Shown here one piece after another: positions 20,401 through 25,212 of a stretch of 25,212 bases of DNA (the first letter of the stretch is position 1; each line of letters opens with the position of its first letter). The DNA lies in the IMG/VR virus record IMGVR_UViG_3300042882_000098, positions 1 to 25,212 of that record; one strand, written 5' to 3'. The notes beneath the pieces are model-generated. The model worked only from the letters and a program-made list of their open reading frames with translations. It was not told where the DNA came from and searched no databases. The position numbers and the translations under genes were made by a program. The stretch comes from a virus.

Positions 20401-22380
20401 TTTGAGTTACCTGTCCGCTTTGCAGCGGGCGGCCTCGTGCCTCGCCGCGGATATGAAGATGGCGGCGTGCCCGGCGCGGCACCGCCATCTGAGGAGACAC
20501 CTGAGACCATCTGGGACCGACTGAACAGGACAGTGCCGGTAAACCTCGCGACAGCGCCGAGGTCTGTGTCGTCGACCCCCGCACCGCCTGCAGCCGCTGG
20601 CGACCCCCTCGACGAACTGGCGACCGATGCCCTCCGCCGCGAGCGGCAGGAGGCGAGTGCGCCTCCCCCGTCCACTACGCCGGCCGCGCCGCCGCAGCGC
20701 CCCCCGGCAGTAGCGCCGCAGGTGGCAAGTGCAACAACCCCCGCCGCCACCACCCCCGGCGTTGCGCCGCCGCTGAAGTCGGTGGAGGTGACCCCGTCGA
20801 AGCAGGAAGATGCGCCGAAGCCGGGGGATCGCGATTTCTTCGACCGTGCGGGTGACTGGGCGGGTCGCAACCAGAACTGGCTGCTCCCGGCTGTCAGCGG
20901 CATCGGCAAGATGCTCGCGTCGCCGTCGCCGTACCTCGGCGTCGCCATCGGTCAGGGTCTCGCCGAAGGCGCGCAAACGGGCTTGGGTGCCAGTTTCAAG
21001 CAGCAGGGCCTTGATATTCAAGGAGCGCAAGCCGCGGCGGAGGTTTCTCGATACTTCACGCAAAACGTACAGGAGTATCAGGATCCGACGCGCGGCCGCA
21101 TGTACTGGGACAAACTCTCTGGCGACCGCTTGACCCCTGAAGAGTACAACCGACGCCGCCTTGACTTCATCAAACAGTTTCTGCCGCGCTTTCAAGTCCC
21201 CGGGGCCACCGGCACGTCCCCCGCAGGCGGCGGGGCCGCCGCAGGCGCAGGCGCGCCCCCCGCAAGTGGTGAAGGGCCCGTGAGGAATACAGGCGCGCCC
21301 CCCGCAAGTGGTGAAGGGCCCGTGAGGAATACAGGCGCGCCCCCCGCGGGGGTTCCCTCAGCGGCCCCGAGCGGGACGCCCGTCGGGGTGCCTCCGGGCG
21401 CCCCTTCGCCCGCGGGCGACGAACGCGCGGCCGATGCCGCCGTCGCACGCGATATCGAGCGGCCGTCGTACTTGCGCGCACAGATCGCCGACCTCGAACG
21501 GCGGCGTCTTGCGGCGCAATCAAGCGGTAACTCCGGCGAGGCGCAGCAGCTTCAACAGCAGCTCAACGACTACACCGGGAAACTTGGGCTCATCACCAGT
21601 GGCACCACTCAACCGTCGGATGCTCAAGGCAACCCGGTCACGTACTGGGCCGCCAACGAACGTCGCCGCGTCGGCGCCGAAGCGAAGTTCAAGGAAGCGG
21701 AGACGCGCGCTCAAGACGCGCGTAAGGACGCGAAGCTGGCCGCCGACACTAGCCTGCAGCTGGGACAGTTGTCGGCCAACTATAACTCGGTGCCCCAGAC
21801 GGGCTGGGGCTCACCGGGCCCCGCGGCGGATGCGCGTATCGGCCTTGTCCGCTACCTGAATACCGGCCTTCAGGTGCTGGGCGTACCGCAATCGGAGTTG
21901 GGCGCTACGTCGGCAGGAGCCGAAGCTCTGGCAAAGGATACGACAAGGCTCGCGTCCGAGATGACGAGGCTCATGGGTTCTCACGAGGCAGCGTCGGTAT
22001 TCAACAGCATCGCCGCCGCGACGCCGCGTCTCGAAAACACCCCGCAAGGGTTCAACCGGATTGTGGCCGGTATGAAGGCCGCGCTCGACTACAAGAAGGA
22101 AAAGGCGGCCTTTACAACCGCATACGTCAACAAAAACCAGACTATCGACGGGCTCGACGCTGCCTTCCAGCAGGCCCTGCCGACCGAACGGTTTATCGCG
22201 CAGGGGCTTGTTGAGGCTATCCCTGCGCAGAACCGAGAAGGGCTCACCAGACAGGCGGCGGTTGACTTCATGAAACAGAACATCGACAGCGCGGGGGCCG
22301 CAGCGCAAGTGGACCGTGAGTTCGGGCAGGGCACGGCGGCGGCCATCCGGTACATGCTGAAGAACGGGATGCTTCAATGA
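17491..22380 (+). CDS. Giant ejection-type virion protein with S74-like motif and transglycosylase domain (1629 aa)
   Basis: A multi-part 1629-aa virion protein. Residues 1-380 are Gln/Gly/Ala-rich and helical, with seven consecutive Gln. Residues 384-460 match the short Peptidase_S74/intramolecular chaperone type: S386 and K391 in FFSDERVKEDI, then IGLSAQDVEKHHPEAV and VDYDMA. Residues about 799-930 form a lysozyme-like transglycosylase domain with probable catalytic E815 in SRVESGGNYNAMG, followed by HGKYQVMGANIPSW. Pro/Ala-rich linkers, a 42-base tandem repeat (residues 1254-1281) and coiled-coil-like helices follow (DLERRRLAAQ, QQLQQQLNDY, AKFKEAETRAQDARKDAK). It probably enters the periplasm with the DNA and opens the murein, like the large internal proteins of T7-type phages. 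Overlaps at both ends couple it to the GNAT gene and the next ejection gene. Confidence 0.8.
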   Translation: MFSERKIWNDGAPFEDFMGRDGAPPVARRHLAFGGGKGGSGGTTYQTQQTTIPPEVQARYNAVNQRAEQVAQQPFKPYEGQFVAPITGTQQAGINQIAAAGQGYQPYQQAATTALTGSAEAALPYYGQAGQNIGAAQAAGAPYTGAATMAGLAGAQSVNPGQLDIGRYMDPYLQSVVAPTMQGLYQQQQQQQSQLMGSQAMRGAFGGDRGSIAAANLARQQGLAAQQAQGGLLSQGYGQALQAAQQQQGVGLGAEQANRAAMQQLSPQLLQIGQQAFQQPMAAAQAQQGLGQGLLGYGQNLSQGLAGLGQQGTQTGLASGQALLGAGTLEQQTQQQLNAALYNQYQQQQGYPFQVAQFLANIAMGTGPLYGSTTSGVTGQPTPFFSDERVKEDITEIGRTHDGQKIIKFKYKGSNQPQIGLSAQDVEKHHPEAVSETPEGIKAVDYDMATEHAERAYGGGGLMPSSEGGAVHPSMAGLGFASGGTPVPGANPEVDEMLRGLAPRRAFATAGAVTPGVDAYTQQLLQSLVNPMGGTTPHGANGKLPHKPGAWSPGVAKASPLLKGSLPSLPQQQPTGLSQTIGGVKDAVGAYETGEKLYKGGEKAYNWAKKELDRQPSGVSPDGATTGGNKITRTDLPAPAQPASAAPTQTSGLGAATPTRVADAGSGLAPETAVASLDALPTEDIAGLGEGLTMFAARGGRIGYEGGGLTGSNPALPYSGGDDKSIIEDIADDPVKAQEQKIGHKLDMSDKGGGGQKKDGTGKAIGSLAGAGIGAMFGPMGMGVGSSLGGLLGGMFARGGATDIEHAKGLISRVESGGNYNAMGPLVRGDRAHGKYQVMGANIPSWTEEALGRRMTPAEFLKSPEAQERVFEHHFGKYLNQHGNLADAASMWHSGRPLAKARADGARDVNMSTEDYVAKILGGAPPAEAHMRAETPPQRSAGLAPPLHEDEAPPPRPFVDTNDDFEMFNDFELPVRFAAGGLVPRRGYEDGGVPGAAPPSEETPETIWDRLNRTVPVNLATAPRSVSSTPAPPAAAGDPLDELATDALRRERQEASAPPPSTTPAAPPQRPPAVAPQVASATTPAATTPGVAPPLKSVEVTPSKQEDAPKPGDRDFFDRAGDWAGRNQNWLLPAVSGIGKMLASPSPYLGVAIGQGLAEGAQTGLGASFKQQGLDIQGAQAAAEVSRYFTQNVQEYQDPTRGRMYWDKLSGDRLTPEEYNRRRLDFIKQFLPRFQVPGATGTSPAGGGAAAGAGAPPASGEGPVRNTGAPPASGEGPVRNTGAPPAGVPSAAPSGTPVGVPPGAPSPAGDERAADAAVARDIERPSYLRAQIADLERRRLAAQSSGNSGEAQQLQQQLNDYTGKLGLITSGTTQPSDAQGNPVTYWAANERRRVGAEAKFKEAETRAQDARKDAKLAADTSLQLGQLSANYNSVPQTGWGSPGPAADARIGLVRYLNTGLQVLGVPQSELGATSAGAEALAKDTTRLASEMTRLMGSHEAASVFNSIAAATPRLENTPQGFNRIVAGMKAALDYKKEKAAFTTAYVNKNQTIDGLDAAFQQALPTERFIAQGLVEAIPAQNREGLTRQAAVDFMKQNIDSAGAAAQVDREFGQGTAAAIRYMLKNGMLQ
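18046..18066 (+). repeat. (CAG)7 simple sequence repeat encoding a Gln run
   Basis: Seven perfect CAG codons encode a Gln run in the N-terminal Gln-rich part of the 1629-aa protein. Uninterrupted trinucleotide runs can change length by slippage without breaking the frame. Confidence 0.8.
21250..21347 (+). repeat. Perfect 42-bp in-frame tandem repeat with a partial third copy
   Basis: Two identical 42-base units (21250-21291 and 21292-21333) are followed by the first 14 bases of a third (21334-21347). Each unit encodes GAPPASGEGPVRNT within a Pro/Gly-rich linker of the 1629-aa protein. Perfect identity, including silent positions, implies a recent duplication. Confidence 0.9.
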
Positions 22381-25145
22381 GCGACAACGATCCGGCTGAT
22401 TTTCGCTCCTTCGCGCGGCAGTACGCAACTGCCGAAGCAGAACCGCCGGCGCAATCGTTCAGGGCCTTTGTCGGCGCGCCCCCGCCCGCGCCTGATCAGT
22501 TCTCCGCTGAAGGCGCGGCAGATGTTGGAAAGGCGCTGGCCTCGGGTGTCGGTCGCGGTGTGGTCAGCACCCCCGGCATCGTAGGCGACGTCGCCTCTCT
22601 CGCGCCATATGCGGGCCCCGCGCTACGGTACGGCGTCGGCAAGGTGCGCGAATTTCTGGATAGCGGCACCGCCCGACAGGCAGACGAGGGATGGGAGGCC
22701 GACACGAAGCGCATCGAGGCCGCGAAGACGCCCGAGGAGCGTCGGGGTACTCATGCGAGAGTTCTGGGGCTTGATCTGCCGACCAGTTCAGGCATGACTA
22801 AATTCGCTACCAAGCTCGGCGTGCCGGGGCTGGAGTACAAGGCGACGACGCCAGTGGGGCGGGGCGCCGCAACGGTCGGCGAGTTCGCGGGGGGTGCCTT
22901 CGGATTTGGTCTTCCCGGCGCCGCCATGAAGGGATCGCTGAAGGGGGCGCTGCGAGAGGCCGTGTCTCCTGTCACTCTCGGGGCGGGTGTAGCCGCGGGC
23001 GCAGCGCATGAGGCGCTCCCTGATAGCTCGGTCGCGCCTATCGCTGCGGCTCTTGCGGGGGGCCTCGGTGCCGGGGCCGCGCGCCAGCGTCTGATGCCCG
23101 GCAGACAACGCGACATGGCGGAGCGGTTGGCTGCCGACGTAGCCCGCAAACACTTACCGGACGTTGGTGACGCACAACAGCGGCTTGCAAGTGCGTTGCC
23201 ACCGGCGGCCGCACCCCGAGGGCGCGTCGAACCTTCGATGACGGGGGCGCCCCCGAGTGCCGTCGGCGCGCAAGGTCGCTTCGCTCCGGGCGCAACGCCG
23301 ACCACAGCGCAGTTAGTTCCCGAACTGTCCGGGCTTACTCCGCCTGAGTTACGCCGCCCCGGCCTTGGCGAGCAAAACTTCGCCGATCAGGTTGCGGCGC
23401 TGCAGGCGCGCATCCAGCCGCCCGCGCCTTCAATGGCTGACGCCCTTGGTATACCTCTGGTCGACAACCCGATGGGCGTCTCAGCGCAACAGGCACGTCA
23501 GGTGTTCGACACTGTCCACGACGCCTACAAGGGTGCCGCCGATGCCGCGTGGGCCCACCCGGCAATTGCACAGGCGCGTTATAAGACACGCGAAGTGGGC
23601 GCGGCCGTCGATGAGGCCATAAAGAAGATGGGCCCCGCGACGTTTGAGAACATGCCTGTCGAATTGCGACGTTACGTCGAACAGCTCAAGACCTACGGTG
23701 GTGAGGGCATCCCCCTCACCGAGTTGCAGAAGGTGAAGACGTTTGCGAACAGCATGGTTCGCAATCCGATGGTCATGGACAAGTCAGGGGCCGTTGCGCT
23801 GACGACGCTGCTCGACGATGTGATGACCGACACAGCGAACGTGCTGCCTCGCTATATGTCCGGTACGGTATACCCGGAGGCTGCGGGCGCGTGGGACGCG
23901 GCGCGCAAGGCTACTTACGACTACAAGAAGTTGTTCGCCGTCGATGCCCGGACCAAGGCCAACGTGGATCTTGAGAGACTGACCGGGGTGTACCCTAAGG
24001 GCACCACGCAGGCCGGAATGCCTATCATTCCGGGCGAGGAAACGCTGAAGTTCCTCGACAGCCCCCGCGCTCTGCAGACGTATCGCGAGATGACGGCCCT
24101 CCCCGGCATGGATGTCAACGCGCTCAATCGCTCTGTAGGTGATTGGATCGTCGGCAAACTTACCAAGAACGGCGAAACGCCGATGATTGGTCAGAAAGAG
24201 ATCGCGAACTATCTAAAGAACCCCCGCAACGCTGAAATCGTCAACAGCGTACCCGGGCTGCGCGACCGGCTTGACTTGATCGCCGGGCAGAGCCGCGCAG
24301 AGAAGCTGCAGGCAGCCCTCGGCAACGTGTTGGAAGACGGCTCGCCGAAGAAGTTTCGCGCGCTGATGGAGAAGCACGGCGACGATCTTCGCGAGGTGTT
24401 CTCTGGCCCTGAACAGCGGGCGTTCCTCGACCAGATGGATCAATCGTCGCGCGTCCTGAGCCGGCTGCCGTCGGGGCCGATTTCGGAAGAGCGCCTCTAC
24501 CGGCTGCTGCAGGATGGCAACCTGTTCACGATCCTGCACGGCCACGCCTCTGGAGCCCTCGCCGCCGCTGTAGCGGGGCTTATCGCGGGCAAGGCCGTCG
24601 GCGTAGCCGCCCCGGCGCTCGCGGGATACGAGATGCTAGGAGCCGGCGCGGGCACGCTGGGTTTCTTCAAGAAGCCGACCGAGCTGTTGGCGCGGGCGTC
24701 GTATGGCCCCGTCAAAGAAGCTTCTATCGAGGCCCTCCACCGCGCGATGGCTGATCCCGAGTACATGCGGATTTTGCTGCAGAAACCTTCCATCGAGAAC
24801 ATCCTGAACCCCGCGTCAATTCCGGGGTTGAAGCAGATCCTCGGCAAGGGCGCACCGGAGGCGGCCGAACTGGGGTATCTGGCCGGGCGTCAGACGCAGC
24901 CGCAAGAGCAGCCGCAGGGCGGCCTCACAATCCCGATGCACAACACGCCGACGGGCGCCCCACGGCCGCAGCGCAAGGCCGGCGGCCGGATTGGCGGGGT
25001 CAACCACGGTGCCATCGCGATGTCGCTGATCCGCGCCGCAGAGAAGGCCAAGAAGGGCCACAACACGACGACAGAACCCCTCCTTGAGCAGCCTGATGAA
25101 GCCATCACCAAGGCGCTCGCCATTGCCGACGAGGCCCTTTCATGA
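22377..25145 (+). CDS. Large internal virion/DNA-ejection protein (922 aa)
   Basis: A 922-aa mostly helical protein. The N-terminus (DFRSFARQYATAEA) is disordered. Several Gly/Ala-rich weakly hydrophobic segments follow (about 47-85, 163-240), with a stronger one near 720-765 (GALAAAVAGLIAGKAVGVAA), suited to membrane insertion during genome delivery. The middle (about 380-700) is helical and charged (QQARQVFDTVHDAYKGAADA, FANSMVRNPMVMDKSG, ANYLKNPRNAEIVNSVPGLR). The last 60 residues carry a C-terminal pattern that I recall from large ejection proteins of environmental phages: RKAGGRIGG, AIAMSLIRAAEKAKKGHN, TEPLLEQPDEAITKALAIA. No catalytic motif is evident. It begins in an ATGA overlap with the 1629-aa gene, and the two are probably ejected together. 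Confidence 0.75.
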   Translation: MSDNDPADFRSFARQYATAEAEPPAQSFRAFVGAPPPAPDQFSAEGAADVGKALASGVGRGVVSTPGIVGDVASLAPYAGPALRYGVGKVREFLDSGTARQADEGWEADTKRIEAAKTPEERRGTHARVLGLDLPTSSGMTKFATKLGVPGLEYKATTPVGRGAATVGEFAGGAFGFGLPGAAMKGSLKGALREAVSPVTLGAGVAAGAAHEALPDSSVAPIAAALAGGLGAGAARQRLMPGRQRDMAERLAADVARKHLPDVGDAQQRLASALPPAAAPRGRVEPSMTGAPPSAVGAQGRFAPGATPTTAQLVPELSGLTPPELRRPGLGEQNFADQVAALQARIQPPAPSMADALGIPLVDNPMGVSAQQARQVFDTVHDAYKGAADAAWAHPAIAQARYKTREVGAAVDEAIKKMGPATFENMPVELRRYVEQLKTYGGEGIPLTELQKVKTFANSMVRNPMVMDKSGAVALTTLLDDVMTDTANVLPRYMSGTVYPEAAGAWDAARKATYDYKKLFAVDARTKANVDLERLTGVYPKGTTQAGMPIIPGEETLKFLDSPRALQTYREMTALPGMDVNALNRSVGDWIVGKLTKNGETPMIGQKEIANYLKNPRNAEIVNSVPGLRDRLDLIAGQSRAEKLQAALGNVLEDGSPKKFRALMEKHGDDLREVFSGPEQRAFLDQMDQSSRVLSRLPSGPISEERLYRLLQDGNLFTILHGHASGALAAAVAGLIAGKAVGVAAPALAGYEMLGAGAGTLGFFKKPTELLARASYGPVKEASIEALHRAMADPEYMRILLQKPSIENILNPASIPGLKQILGKGAPEAAELGYLAGRQTQPQEQPQGGLTIPMHNTPTGAPRPQRKAGGRIGGVNHGAIAMSLIRAAEKAKKGHNTTTEPLLEQPDEAITKALAIADEALS

Positions 25146-25212
25146 CCACACCCAACAAGGTACTCGACCAGCCCGCCTACAACTCCAACGTCAATACGTG
25201 GGGCACCGGGCC
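25142..25212 (+). CDS. Start of a tail-fibre-type protein, truncated by the window end
   Basis: The ATG at 25142 overlaps the preceding TGA (ATGA), and the frame stays open to the window end, giving MTTPNKVLDQPAYNSN then VNTWGTG. The N-K-x-L-x-QP-x-YNSN...W pattern is, from memory, a frequent N-terminus of minor tail/fibre proteins in environmental phages. Too little is present for a firm function. Confidence 0.6.
   Translation, partial: MTTPNKVLDQPAYNSNVNTWGTG

Noticed and set aside
21250-21347. Direct repeats considered as a CRISPR array or attachment site
   Set aside because: The copies are contiguous without spacers and in frame within a coding linker, so they are a coding tandem duplication.

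Overview
This window is a late (virion morphogenesis and lysis) region of a tailed bacteriophage or prophage. The DNA is GC-rich (roughly 60-65% by eye). Apart from one inserted gene, every convincing gene is on the + strand, tightly packed, often with 1- or 4-base stop/start overlaps. No tape-measure, tail-tube or sheath gene is visible. Instead there are a beta-propeller-like tail nozzle, two adaptor-like proteins, a tailspike and very large ejection-type proteins, which points to a short-tailed (podovirus-like) virion. A gene-transfer-agent-type holin and a GH19-like endolysin indicate a Gram-negative host. An alphaproteobacterial host is plausible from the GC content and holin type, but that is inference. 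No integrase, repressor, replication gene, tRNA, rRNA or CRISPR array was seen. No gene-free stretch exceeds about 130 bases.

Layout. 1-800: end of a probable scaffolding protein and a 196-aa conserved-type phage protein, closed by a strong terminator. 834-1367: an HNH-AP2 homing endonuclease on the minus strand, lower in GC. 1406-1439: an imperfect inverted repeat. 1500-4413: capsid block (decoration protein, Mu gpT-like major capsid protein, beta-helix head-fibre candidate, small basic protein), ended by a second strong terminator at 4421-4448. 4460-8371: small basic protein, structural proteins, a LamG-like fibre protein, a tail adaptor, an inserted GIY-YIG/NUMOD3 homing endonuclease and a zinc-ribbon protein. 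8385-11213: a 942-aa tailspike starting with TTG. 11247-12340: lysis pair (endolysin, holin). 12349-16249: second adaptor, tail nozzle, two small beta-rich proteins. 16314-25145: a protein with an internal duplication, a GNAT acetyltransferase, and two giant ejection-type proteins of 1629 and 922 aa. 25142 to the end: start of another tail-fibre-type gene.

How it fits together. Scaffold, capsid, decoration and head-fibre proteins build the head. Adaptors and nozzle close it and form the tail. The tailspike and fibre proteins bind the host. The 1629- and 922-aa proteins are probably ejected with the DNA, and the former carries a murein-degrading domain to breach the wall. Holin and endolysin release progeny. 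The most unusual elements are the 1629-aa protein, with a Ser-Lys dyad S74-like motif in its middle and several recurring FA-x-GG motifs; the duplicated YVI module in the 206-aa protein; the acetyltransferase among virion genes; and two unrelated homing endonucleases at structural-gene junctions.
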